Below, in pieces: positions 22,841-31,900 of a stretch of DNA of 54,067 nucleotides. Location of the stretch: contig JAKJEM010000005.1 in the NCBI GenBank assembly GCA_022705425.1, forward strand, positions 59,601-113,667. The letters are read 5' to 3'. Under the pieces are notes generated by a model. It was not told the origin of the DNA. It searched no databases and saw only the letters and a program-made list of their open reading frames with translations. How positions within the stretch are numbered: position 1 is the stretch's first letter; each line of letters begins with the position of its first letter. This DNA is from Planctomycetota bacterium (lineage in GTDB: Bacteria > Planctomycetota > Brocadiia > CAIUPP01). The position numbers were made by a program, and so were the translations under genes.

Positions 22841-22863
22841 GACATTGGTTATGCATAGGTCAA
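22837..22863 (-). repeat. Right terminal inverted repeat of the IS630 element
   Basis: Read on the minus strand it begins TTGACCTATG and ends AATGTCCTAT. Its outer bases supply the TGA stop codon (22860-22862) of the adjacent YkgJ-type gene. Confidence 0.85.
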
Positions 22864-23276
22864 TAGGGGCGCCGTCGCCGGTCGGCCCGATGCGCCGCAG
22901 CGGCATCGCCGCGCCCGCGGCGTCGCTCCATCTCGCGCCGAACGTCCTCCGCGCGCGTCAGAACGCCCTCCTCAATCCATCTCACGAGGTCGTCGTCGAG
23001 CCACCCCTCCTCCGAAGGGACATATCCGGCCACCCCCTGCACATAGGGACAGTCGGCGGGAAAGACTCCCAGGCGGATTCCCTCCTCCACCGTGACACAT
23101 CGCGGGTTCACCTCGGTGCGACGGTCATAGACCGTGCAACGGCGCGTGCGCGTGTCCAGGTGGGGGCAGGGCGTGCGCGTCGTGAAGACGCGCTCCTCGA
23201 CGACATATTTCTCGTAGCAGCAGCGCCCGCAGCGGCGACAGAGGGCTTCGTGCGCGGCCTGCAATGGGTCAGGCAT
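22860..23276 (-). CDS. YkgJ-family cysteine-cluster protein, stop codon supplied by an IS end
   Basis: A 138-residue protein with the YkgJ cluster CRRCGRCC (about residues 13-20), then CPHLDTRTRRCTVYDRR and NPRCVTVEEG, i.e. conserved Cys positions of putative Fe-S/zinc-cluster proteins (UPF0153). The family's function is not established. The C-terminal 25 residues are Arg-rich and low in complexity. The last sense codon (TAT, Tyr) uses the TA target plus the first base of the IS630 element, and the TGA stop lies inside the IS. Without the IS the frame would read CCC TAG, so the original protein ended one residue earlier. The insertion is therefore nearly silent. The ATG at 23276 has a weak GGAAG upstream. 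It is 44 bp downstream of the transglutaminase-like gene. Confidence 0.8.
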   Translation of the reverse strand: MPDPLQAAHEALCRRCGRCCYEKYVVEERVFTTRTPCPHLDTRTRRCTVYDRRTEVNPRCVTVEEGIRLGVFPADCPYVQGVAGYVPSEEGWLDDDLVRWIEEGVLTRAEDVRREMERRRGRGDAAAAHRADRRRRPY

Positions 23277-23320
23277 GCGTCTTCCGGGTTTCCATGAACA
23301 AAGGCGCGGCGGCGGTCCGA

Positions 23321-24295
23321 TCACTCGGGAAGGGGGTGGTTCATGACGGCGAAGGTCCACATCTTGCGGGCCAGGTACTCCGCCGTCTCCGCGCCGAAGC
23401 GCGCGCGCCAGGCCGCCGGGTCCTCCTGGTTCGGAAGGTTCAGCTCCGCGTCGCTGAGTTTCACCATTTCCTGCTGGCGGCGGTAGTACGCCCGGCCGCA
23501 CCATTCCTGCCCACTGCCGCCGTCATGGCACTGGGCGGCGGACATCAGCGCGCCGTCGGGACCGGGGAAGACGCACCAATAGCTGGCGTCGGCCATGCGC
23601 CAGGCGCCGTCGGCGTAGAACTCCGCAATGGTGTGCCCCGTCTTGCGGTCGGAGTAGAAGAGGTGAATGATGCGCGCCGGAATGCCGTTCACCTGGCACA
23701 GGCGGATGAAGACGCGCGCCTGCTCGTTGCACCAGCCCTGCCCGCTGCGAAGCAGTTCTTCGTCGGTCGCGTTGCGTCCGGGTCCCACCGGCGCGCAGCA
23801 GGGGGGGACCGTTGGGTGCTTCACGTGCGGCAGGCCCTTCAGCAGAAGGGCCACGCCCCGCTCCGTGTCGGTCCGGCAGCCGGCAACGATCGGCGCCGAG
23901 AAGGACTCGTACAGCGGCAGCGTGCCCTTCCGATACCGCACGGTCAACGGCGTGTACTCGCTATAGAGGAACCGTTCCGTTTCCGGACGCCAGACGACGA
24001 AGTTGTTGGCCTGGTAGCGATCGAGCCCCATCACCCCCTTGGCCAGGGGGCCCGGCACGTCGCGCCAGACCGGATCCAAACCGTTCTTGCCGAGGTAGGG
24101 ACGCATCGCCTCCGGCACGGTCACCTTCGCCCACGCGGGCGTTTCCGGCGGCGTGTACTCGGGGGACGAAAGGTCGTGAACATAGGCAGCGGCGGGCATG
24201 ACGGGCGGCTCCTTTCCGGGGTCCCGACTTGAACAGGCAACAAGAACGACCAGCGCGCCGGACAGAATGAGCGCCAGAGGACCTCGGACGGGCAT
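23321..24295 (-). CDS. Transglutaminase-like (papain-fold) lipoprotein
   Basis: A 324-residue protein with a lipoprotein signal peptide (residues 1-21; lipobox LVAC before SSRDPGKE). The transglutaminase-like core carries a Cys-His-Asp triad: GWCNEQARVF (Cys near residue 189), TGHTIAEFYADG (His near 221), and WRMADAS (Asp near 235), in family order. The pattern of a Cys helix followed by NGIPARIIHLFYSD is typical of bacterial transglutaminase-like proteases. It is anchored in the outer or cytoplasmic membrane, probably facing the periplasm. The ATG at 24293-24295 has AGGAG 9 bases upstream. Neighbours: the YkgJ gene 44 bp downstream; the frameshifted glycosyl-hydrolase-like gene upstream. Substrate unknown; peptide cleavage is as likely as cross-linking. 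Confidence 0.8.
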   Translation of the reverse strand: MPVRGPLALILSGALVVLVACSSRDPGKEPPVMPAAAYVHDLSSPEYTPPETPAWAKVTVPEAMRPYLGKNGLDPVWRDVPGPLAKGVMGLDRYQANNFVVWRPETERFLYSEYTPLTVRYRKGTLPLYESFSAPIVAGCRTDTERGVALLLKGLPHVKHPTVPPCCAPVGPGRNATDEELLRSGQGWCNEQARVFIRLCQVNGIPARIIHLFYSDRKTGHTIAEFYADGAWRMADASYWCVFPGPDGALMSAAQCHDGGSGQEWCGRAYYRRQQEMVKLSDAELNLPNQEDPAAWRARFGAETAEYLARKMWTFAVMNHPLPE

Positions 24296-24395
24296 TGGCG
24301 GCTCTCCTGGGGCGACGGGCAAGACTTCGCGACGCACGAATCCGCTTGATAATACCGCGCCCGCGCGATGGCGCGCAAGGCCGCCGCCGGCGCCG

Positions 24396-26437
24396 CTACT
24401 CGATCGAAACGATCCTCCAGTCCCGGAAGGGCGGCAGATCGAAGAGGACGGCATCTCCCGAGCGCTTGAAGGGCAGAGCGTTCCCGTCGGGGTGAAGCGT
24501 CACCCGCCGCAGGCCCGGTCGCCGGACGGACACCCGAACCCCATGGACCCACAGGGCCTCGGCCCGCTGGGCCGATCCGAGGGTCTCGGTGTGGCGCGGC
24601 ACAAGGTGCAGCCGCCAGACGCCCGCCTGTTCCATCAGCGCCACCTCCAGCCCCGGCGGACCCTCCACGCGCAACCGTTGCGGGCGCCCCGCCGCCCCCA
24701 ACAGGTTGGCGAAGAACCGCCGCAGCCAGGGCGACCCGCTGTACCCGAACGCATAGGCGACCGGCGCCGCCACGTAGAAGGTCTGCCCCGCGCCGAGCGT
24801 CCTGCGGACCACCGCCGGCCACTCCGTGCGTCGCGCCGGCGGGCAATGCATGTGGTAGATGTGCCTTCCCGCGTCAACGTCCGGCTCGAAGGCCGGGTCG
24901 GTGAAGCGCGCCCATACCTCCGCGCCCGGATGCGCCCGGCACCGAAGGCTTCGCCGACGCCCCAGGGTCTCATGCGGAGGCGCGGCCTTGACCAGCAGCG
25001 GCATCGGCGGCAGCCCGGGCGACAGCCGCGCGTCCAGCGCGTCGAGGTAGGACACGCTGAAGGGGCTCTCCCCCACCCGGCTCACTCCCAACACCTCGGA
25101 CAGCTCGAACTCAGACCGCCCTCGCCCCAGGTCGTCCGTCGTCCCCACCGCTCCCAGCGCCACCACCGTTCCCCCCTGTGACACATAATGCCGGACGGCC
25201 TCGTCCGTGGCGGGGGAAAGGTACTCCGTTTCGCTCAGGACCAGCAGTTCGTAGCGGTCCAGTCCGTCGAGTTGCCGCTCGGTGAGAACGTCGAAATGGA
25301 CGTTGTTCTCCGCCAGGAGCTCCATGCCGCCCGCGAAGCCGGCTTCGAGATGGGGGCGTTGATGGAGTCCATCGGAAGCCTGCGCGGCCCGCCAGGCCTC
25401 GACCGCCGCTCCCCCAGAAGCCGGAAGGTCTCCGATATCGTCTCCACCACCGGCGACGCCATCATGCCGGCCAGATCGCCCGAGGGATAGGGCACGTGGC
25501 CGACGTTGACGGACCCGCCGTGCGCCGCCGCGATGCCGGCCATCGTCCGCATCGTCTCCGGCGTCATCACCGTCCAGTCCCCCCAGCCGCCCAGCGTCTC
25601 CGGCAGCATCAACTCGAAAGGTCTGCCCAGCGTGCGAAGGTGCCGCGCCGCAATGCCCCCGCGCAGGAAGAAGGGGGGATGGAACTCGATCGAGGAGAGG
25701 TCGGCCTGTGCATCGAGTTCCCCTTCCGAGAAGAGGAGGTCCCCCGCGTGATTCCACCCGAAGCGCATCCCCGGACGGACGGCTGACACGCGGCGCATGG
25801 CATCGCCAAGAAAACGCGCGCGCGTCGCGCGACGAAAGGCATGGAACCGCGCGTTGCGCGCAGGATCGGCCCCGATCTCGGGGGTGAGCGCAAAGCCGTG
25901 CTCGCGCTCGAACTCCCTCCGGCACGCCGCGCAGAAACACCCGAAGGAGTGCATGTAGGCCAGGTCGAACCAGAACCCGTCCACCGCGTACTTCCGCGCA
26001 ATGTCCTCCAACATGCGGAAGACCTGTTCGCGGTAGTCGGAGTTCATGCACATCTGCCGGTAGGTGAAGGCGATCACCGGACGTCCGTCGGGGCTGACCT
26101 GATGCCATTCCGGATGTTCCGCCCCGATGACATCGTTGAGCGTCACGTTGAAGTAGGCCAGCACCTCGATCCCGCGCTCGCGCAGGGGGGCCACGAGGTC
26201 CGCGAGCAAGTCCTGCTCCAGCGCCGCGTTGCGCCGGCCCAGCGCGTCATCGTAATAGGTGCACCCGAACGCGCTCTTGGCCATCAGATAGACGGCGTCG
26301 GGCTTCATGCGGTCCACCGCCGCCAAGTACGCCGCCGCGTCAATGCGCACCGGCTCGCCGAAATCCGGCACATGCCAGTCCAGAAGCAGCCTCCCGGCCG
26401 GTTGCGGACGCGAACGGCGCGACGTTGTTCGAGTCAT
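24396..26437 (-). pseudogene. GHL6/beta-galactosidase-like gene with a -1 frameshift at a C5 run
   Basis: Two adjoining frames together encode one protein of about 680 residues. The first (from 26437) gives a TIM-barrel-like N-terminal domain: RLLLDWHVPDFG at the start, DGFWFDLAYMHSFGCFC near residues 153-170, and FRLLGE near 340. The second resumes as EAWRAAQASDGLHQRPHLEAG, then a GATase-like beta-galactosidase trimerisation region (YVSQGGTVVALGAV) ending at 24396. The junction is at C5 (25411-25415); one extra base restores the frame, so this is either a real single-base deletion or a sequencing/assembly error at a homopolymer. The N-domain resembles hypothetical glycosyl hydrolase family 6 proteins (related to GH29/GH42 folds). 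No signal peptide is visible, so it would be cytoplasmic. Sugar specificity unknown. Confidence 0.7.
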
Positions 26438-26470
26438 GGACCGCCGCCCTCTGCCACGGAAAGAATCCGC

Positions 26471-27184
26471 CTACCACACCCCGGGAATCAGGCGGCGGGG
26501 AACCTTGCCGCAGTACTCCGCGTACCCCGGCAGTTCCTGGCGCAACAGGTCATCCTCCAGCATCGTCCGCACCACGATCAACGCCATGACGCCGCCCATC
26601 GGCGCCCAGGCCCACGCCGCCCCCAACGCCGGAGGGACACCCAGCGACACCAGAATCCATCCCAGGTACCCCGGATGCCGGACGATGCGATACGGGCCTT
26701 CGCGCGCCACCTCGTGTCCCAGGTCGCGGCGCACGCATACCCACCGGGTGAAGAACCGGTTGACCGCGGCCGCCCACACGAAGAGAATGTTCCCGGCAAC
26801 CACGGCGACCAGCCCCGCCACCATCGTCCACCGCGGCAGATGCGGCGTCCAGCCCAGCCGGTCCTGCGCCCCCGCCACCGCCAGCGCCCCCAGCCCCAGG
26901 ATCGCCGCGGCCGTCACCAGCGCCTTGTCCCACGCCGCCGCCGAACCGGGCGTCCTTCCCCCCACAAGCGCCCCTGGGTTCAGAAAGCCCAGAATGACCA
27001 GGTTGACGAAGACGCAGGCGAACAACACCCCCAGCAGCGTCCATCCCTGCACCCACCCGATCCGACCGGCCGACAGAAACAGAACGGCGCCGACCAGGAG
27101 CAACCCCGCCGCCAGCTTGAGGACGTCCATCAGCATTAACGGCGTCATGCTGTACATCCGCGTCAGTCCCGATTTCTCGCCCAT
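26471..27184 (-). CDS. Isoprenylcysteine carboxyl methyltransferase (ICMT/PEMT)-family membrane protein
   Basis: A 237-residue integral membrane protein with about six hydrophobic segments (for example LKLAAGLLLVGAVLFLSAG and GVLFACVFVNLVILG). The C-terminal signature is EGPYRIVRHPGYLGW followed by EDDLLRQELPGYAEYCGKVPRRLIPGVW-type residues, the SAM-binding and substrate region of ICMT/phospholipid methyltransferases. Bacterial members methylate lipids or other small hydrophobic groups; true prenylcysteine substrates are unlikely in bacteria. The ATG at 27182-27184 has GGGAGGG 6 bases upstream. It is divergent from the DNA methyltransferase gene across a 148-bp gap in which I see no other feature. 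Confidence 0.8.
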   Translation of the reverse strand: MGEKSGLTRMYSMTPLMLMDVLKLAAGLLLVGAVLFLSAGRIGWVQGWTLLGVLFACVFVNLVILGFLNPGALVGGRTPGSAAAWDKALVTAAAILGLGALAVAGAQDRLGWTPHLPRWTMVAGLVAVVAGNILFVWAAAVNRFFTRWVCVRRDLGHEVAREGPYRIVRHPGYLGWILVSLGVPPALGAAWAWAPMGGVMALIVVRTMLEDDLLRQELPGYAEYCGKVPRRLIPGVW

Positions 27185-27332
27185 CGCGCGCCCTCCCGCC
27201 TTAGAACACCGGTGTGCCGCCCGCCGGAGGAAATCCTACACCCTCCGCCGCCCCGGCACAACTGCGCCAGGCCCGCGGCGCTTGCCCGGACTCCCGCACC
27301 CTGATAGAGTGCCGCCGATGAGGAAGACACCC

Positions 27333-28208
27333 ATGAAGAACCGGGTCATTCTTGCCGACAACCTCGCCGTCCTCCGCCGTCTGCCCGACGCGTCGGTGGA
27401 CCTGGTGTATATTGACCCGCCCTTCAACACCGGCAGGCGCCAGGTGCGCCGGGAGATCAAGACCGTTCCCGACGCCGACGGCGACCGCACGGGCTTCGGC
27501 GGGAGACGTTACCGCACCATCCGCATCGGCGCGCGCTCCTTCGAGGACGCCTTCGACGATTATCTCGCCTTCCTGGAGCCGCGCCTGATCGAAACCCGCC
27601 GCGTCCTGCGCCGCACCGGTTCCCTCTACTTCCACATAGACTACCGCGAGGTCCACTACTGCAAGGTGCTGCTCGATGCCCTCTTCGGGCGCGAGTGCTT
27701 CCTCAACGAGATCATCTGGGCCTACGACTACGGCGCGCGGACTCGCCGCCGCTGGCCCGCCAAACACGACAACATTCTCCTCTACGCGCGCGACCCGCAG
27801 GCCTACTATTTCAGCGTCGAGGAATTGGACCGCATCCCGTACATGGCCCCGCGTCTGGTCGGCGCCGCCAAGGCCGCCCGCGGCAAGTTGCCCACGGATA
27901 CCTGGTGGCACACCATCGTCAGCCCCACGGGCAAGGAGAAGCTGGGCTACCCCGCGCAGAAGCCCCTCGGCGTCCTGTCGCGGATCGTCAAGGCCTCCTG
28001 TCCGCCGGGGGGCGTGGTGCTGGACTACTTCGCCGGCAGCGGCACCACCGGCGAGGCCGCGCTTCGGGCGGGGCGCTCCTTCATCCTCGTGGACAACAAC
28101 CCCGAGGCCCTGCGCGTGATGAAACGCCGCTTCGCCGGGAGGCCCGAGGTCGAGTTCATCCGCGGCGCGGGGCGGCCTCCATCAATCGGACCAGGTCGGC
28201 GTAGCTGA
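27333..28208 (+). CDS. Orphan DNA methyltransferase, beta-class (N6-adenine/N4-cytosine)
   Basis: A 291-residue protein. Motif IV DPPF (residues 28-31, LVYIDPPFNTG) precedes the target-recognition region, and motif I FAGSGTT (residues 233-239, LDYFAGSGTTGEAAL) follows near the C-terminus. This IV-TRD-I order defines beta-class enzymes. DPPF rather than SPP(Y/F) favours N6-adenine methylation. The second ATG (27333) is chosen because AGGAAG sits 6 bases upstream; an ATG at 27318 would add five residues. No restriction endonuclease gene is adjacent, so it is an orphan MTase. Its 3' end overlaps the convergent beta-phosphoglucomutase gene by 53 bp. Target site unknown. Confidence 0.88.
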   Translation: MKNRVILADNLAVLRRLPDASVDLVYIDPPFNTGRRQVRREIKTVPDADGDRTGFGGRRYRTIRIGARSFEDAFDDYLAFLEPRLIETRRVLRRTGSLYFHIDYREVHYCKVLLDALFGRECFLNEIIWAYDYGARTRRRWPAKHDNILLYARDPQAYYFSVEELDRIPYMAPRLVGAAKAARGKLPTDTWWHTIVSPTGKEKLGYPAQKPLGVLSRIVKASCPPGGVVLDYFAGSGTTGEAALRAGRSFILVDNNPEALRVMKRRFAGRPEVEFIRGAGRPPSIGPGRRS

Positions 28209-28827
28209 CCTCCGCCAGCGAATCCACCACCCGCTCGGCCGCCGCCAGCAGGTCGGCGCGCCCCACCCCCACGGCCTTCATCCCGCCCGCGTGCGCCGCC
28301 TCGACCCCCGCCGCCGCGTCCTCGAAGACGACGCAGTTCCCCGGCGCAGCGCCCAGCCGGGCCGCCGCCGTCAGGAAGACGTCCGGCGCGGGCTTGCTGC
28401 GGGTGAAATCGTGCCCGGTGACGACAGCCTGGAACTTGCCGGCGATGCCGAGCCGTTCGAGAACGGCGGCGGCGTTCCGGCTGGCGCTGCCCACGGCGCG
28501 CTTCACCCCCCGGCGCTCCAACTCCTCGATCAGCGCCGCCGCGCCCGGCAACAGGTCCGCCGGCGAAATCTGGCGAATCAGCGCCTGGTAGTAGCCGTTC
28601 TTCCGCTCCGCCAGCGCCGTCATCTCCGCCTCCGAATAGCGGTGGCCCGGCCCGAGGACAATGCGCAGGCTGGCCATCCGGTCCACGCCCCGGCACTGCT
28701 CATTGCGCTCGCGGTCGAAGGGCGCGCCGATCTCGTCGGCCAGGCGCTTCCACGCCAGGTAGTGCTGCCGATCGGTGCTGACGATCACGCCGTCCAGGTC
28801 GAAGATCGCCGCTTCGAGTCGCGCCAT
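28156..28827 (-). CDS. pgmB: Beta-phosphoglucomutase-like HAD hydrolase
   Basis: A 223-residue HAD-superfamily protein matching beta-phosphoglucomutase length. Motif 1 is IFDLDGVIVSTD (residues 8-19; nucleophile Asp in FDLDG), with cap motif CRGVDRMASL (family: SRGVDRxxSL). Motif 2 is VGSASRNA and motif 3 region is KPAPDVFLTAA followed by FEDAAAGVEAA. The enzyme would interconvert beta-glucose-1-phosphate and glucose-6-phosphate, fitting maltose/trehalose or other disaccharide phosphorolysis. It overlaps the convergent DNA methyltransferase by 53 bp. A 156-bp gap separates it from the GH42-like gene. Confidence 0.85.
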   Translation of the reverse strand: MARLEAAIFDLDGVIVSTDRQHYLAWKRLADEIGAPFDRERNEQCRGVDRMASLRIVLGPGHRYSEAEMTALAERKNGYYQALIRQISPADLLPGAAALIEELERRGVKRAVGSASRNAAAVLERLGIAGKFQAVVTGHDFTRSKPAPDVFLTAAARLGAAPGNCVVFEDAAAGVEAAHAGGMKAVGVGRADLLAAAERVVDSLAEVSYADLVRLMEAAPRRG

Positions 28828-28887
28828 CCTTCCGCCTTTCGCTCCGCCGAAATGCCGGGTCGGCGCCCCGAGGCCTCAGAGACACGC

Positions 28888-28914
28888 CGCCGGGCAGGAT
28901 ACCGCCTCCCGGCG
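28888..28914. terminator. GC-rich inverted repeat between pgmB and the GH42-like gene
   Basis: A 7-bp perfect inverted repeat (CGCCGGG at 28888-28894, CCCGGCG at 28908-28914) with a 13-base loop in the 156-bp gap. It may terminate the minus-strand transcript from the GH42-like gene. No T-run is adjacent. Nothing else is recognised in this gap. Confidence 0.25.
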
Positions 28915-28983
28915 AGGGGAATCAACCTTGCCCGCGCGCCGCGAGCCGGCGTCCGCAACGCGGTCTCGGCGCGCCCTTCGCTT

Positions 28984-31900
28984 TCACCGCGCTCTCTCGG
29001 GCGGATCGAGAAGGATCGTCCGCGTGGCGCTCAGGCCGCTTGTCACGTCGCGCGCACGCACCGTCCATTCCCCCGGCGCGTCGTTCAGCGCAAAGGGGAT
29101 ACGGAACTCCGCGCGTCCTTCGCGCGCGACGATGTTGTCGGAGTAGCACCGGACCGGACGCCCTTGTGGGTCGGCAACGTCCACCCGGAAGACGTGCAAC
29201 CCGGCCTTGCCCGAAGTTCCCACGGCCAGCCGCACGAGGGCGTCCTGCCCCGCCTGAGCCTTGCCGGGTGCCTCCGCCGTGAAGCCGGTGATGCGATAGG
29301 GCAGCACGGCCAGCGCCCGGATCGTGTAGTCCGTCAGCGTCATCTCCACGCGGTCCCCCCAACCCAGCTCCTTGCCGAGGAGAATGTCATAGACGTATCC
29401 CGGCGCATCGAAAACCGCTGTGGCGGGCAGGTCGGTCGCCGCCTTGTCGAAGAAGGCGCCCTGCATCCGGCAGGAGAGGAAGTAGCGCTGGTCGCCGAGT
29501 ATCTTGTGGTAGGTACGGAAGAAGGGAACGCGCGCCGGTCGGCCCGCCGGACCCGCCGTGAGTGTCGTCACCGGCGGGCGCCAGCCCGTTTCCCGAAGCA
29601 ATCGCTCGAAGCTCTCGTGCGCGAAGGCCGCCTGCGCCCAGCCGTCCGCGCTGCCGGAGCTTTCCGTCGCGTTCATGTACGACCGGAAGAAGTCACAGGC
29701 GAAATAGACCGCCGTCCCCTTGCCGAAGCGGTTCACAAAGAGGGCGGGCGCCTTCTCGTTCCCCTGCGCGGCGGACCAGAGCGCCTGAGCCGACCCCTTC
29801 AGCCCGGCCTGAACGACGCCGACCTTCAGGCTGCCCGCGCCGTCGCCGACACTCCAATTCTCGTTGCCCGCGCCCATCCGCAGCGCGGCCGCGCTCCGGT
29901 CAATCCCGAAGACGTCGTCGAGCCGGCCCCGGTCGAGCAGCCGGCAGTGTTCCGTCATGATCCCGGCGTCCAGGTCCGCCAGAAGGAGACCGCCCCCCTG
30001 CACCCAGCGGCGAATGGCGCGACACTCCGCGTCGCTCAATGCCACGCTGTAAGGCAACACCAGCGCCTTCGCTCCGGCCTTCTCCAGGTCCCCGCGCGCC
30101 ACCTGTTCATAGGACATGTGCCGGTATCCCGCCGCCAGGTGCAGGAAGAGCGCCGCCGCCCCGTCGCGCCCGCGCTGGCCGACGGCCTTGTTCCCCAAGG
30201 CGTGCTCGCCGTGGATCGAGGCGCTCGATTGCAGCAGGTACACCGGCTGCTGGTGCGGACGCGCCTCGGAGAGCAACTGCCCCTGGCCGTGGATGATCTC
30301 CTGGAGCGTGGCGCGCAGGTCGCGCCCGCACTCGGGCAGGGTGAAATCGGGGTCGAAGTGGCTGCGATCATGGAAGAAGGCGATCCCCCGGTTGATCGAG
30401 CCGAGCAGCGGCCACGTGCTGGTGCGGAGGATCGGGTTCGGCTTGCCGTAGCCGGCCCAGGGGTACCGCAGCATGTCCGGTCGGTAGGACATCTGCTGAT
30501 TGTCCTGTTCGCCGCCGTAACTGGCCAGCGCCGTGTAGTGCTGCATGATGAGCCAGTAGTCGCGCCCGCTGTAGGTATCGGGCTCCTGGGTGCCCGATTC
30601 CCCAGCCCGCGTCAGGGGGTCCACGGAGAAGAAGCCGGCCATGGCTTCGCGCGCGCGGTTCGCCCAGACCCACTTGTTGAACTGCTGCTGGTCGGCCCAT
30701 GCGGCAAAGAAACGCGTCTCCCTGGCGTGCGCCCGGACTTCCGCTTCCGTCATCGGGAGCACCTCGTCCCAGGTCTTGAAGGAGGTCTTCCACTCCGCGT
30801 TCAGATCGTCCAGCGTCGCGTATGACCCGTTCTGGAGCCACTTGCGGAACTCCGCCAGGCCCGTCTTGCTGAAATCGGTGTCCGGCAAGGGGGCGCGGCA
30901 CTCGTCGCCCATCGTGAACATGAGGATGTTCCACGCCTCCTTGGCCTTGGCGACCTCCGCCGTCCGGCGGCGAAGCCCCTCCGCAACGGCCGGGCTGGTG
31001 AAGGTCTCCTGGTCGCCCTTGGCCGCCATCTCCGCCTTCTTGACGCCGTTGTTGCAGGCCATCCCGACCGAGCCCGAGCACAGCGGCATGTCGAGATACT
31101 CCAGTTCGCGCCGCGCGTGCAGCAGGGGGCCTTCACTTTCGAGGTTGGCGCTCATGCCGATGGACTGGCCGAGGCGATAGACCTTGTTGATGAGATAGGG
31201 GGGCATGCCGTCGGCCCCGCCGCCCCAGAAGAAGGTTTGGAACTTGGCGCGCGAGGCTTCTCGGTCGGGCCGACGCCGCGAGGCGGCGAATTCCTGGTCC
31301 ACGACCTTCCCGTCGGCCTGGAGGAGCGCCGCCCGCGCTTCGAGGACATAGCCGATGGCGCGCGCCGGCGCGAACGTAACCGCCGTCCGCTCCGCTGCGA
31401 CGGGAACGGTCTGCTCCGCCAGACGGCGTCCGAAGCCGTCCAGCAGTTCAACCCGCGCCCGCCATCCCGCCGGCGGAACGCCGGTGAGCAATACCTCCAC
31501 CTGCGCCGGAGCGTCCCGTTCATACAGCGCCTTGTCGAAGGCCACCGAACGAATCTGCGTCCCCTGGCGCTTGAGCGCCCCGGCCCCGAAGGCCAGCGTC
31601 TCCGGCTCGCCCCGGAAGAGCACGTCGGCCAGCCGATAGGAGGGCCCGACCTCCTCGGGCACGTCGAAGGTCGTCGTTGCCGGACCGGCCTGGAACTCGA
31701 CCGGGCGGCGTCCCTCGGCCAGCGTCCGCCCGAACTCGTCGCGCAGACGCCATTCGAGGTTCACCGTGCCCACGATCCGGCTGACCAGGCTGATCTTGAC
31801 CTGCTTCGGCGTACACTCGATCTCCCGGAGCGACAGAGGGGATTCCATCCGCGCCGCCCAGTAGATCAACCGCGCCAGGATCATGTGCTGGTATTCCCAG

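Larger units (their letters stand above)
21762..22863 (+). mobile_element. IS630-family insertion sequence (1102 bp, TA target duplication)
   Basis: The element runs between TA dinucleotides at 21760-21761 and 22864-22865, as for IS630/Tc1-mariner elements. Its terminal inverted repeats are 27 bp with 21 matches: TTGAC at the outer edge and AATGTCCTAT on the inner side at both ends. It carries one transposase with a frameshift. The length fits IS630 members (about 1.0-1.2 kb). Both ends are intact and the transposase frames are open apart from the slippery site, so it may be active or recently active. It interrupted the stop codon of the YkgJ-type gene on its right. Confidence 0.9.

Noticed and set aside
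21774..22851. Shorter IS boundaries at inner TA dinucleotides
   Set aside because: The inverted repeats continue outward to TTGAC on both sides, and the outer TA pairs give a consistent target duplication and a stop-codon restoration.
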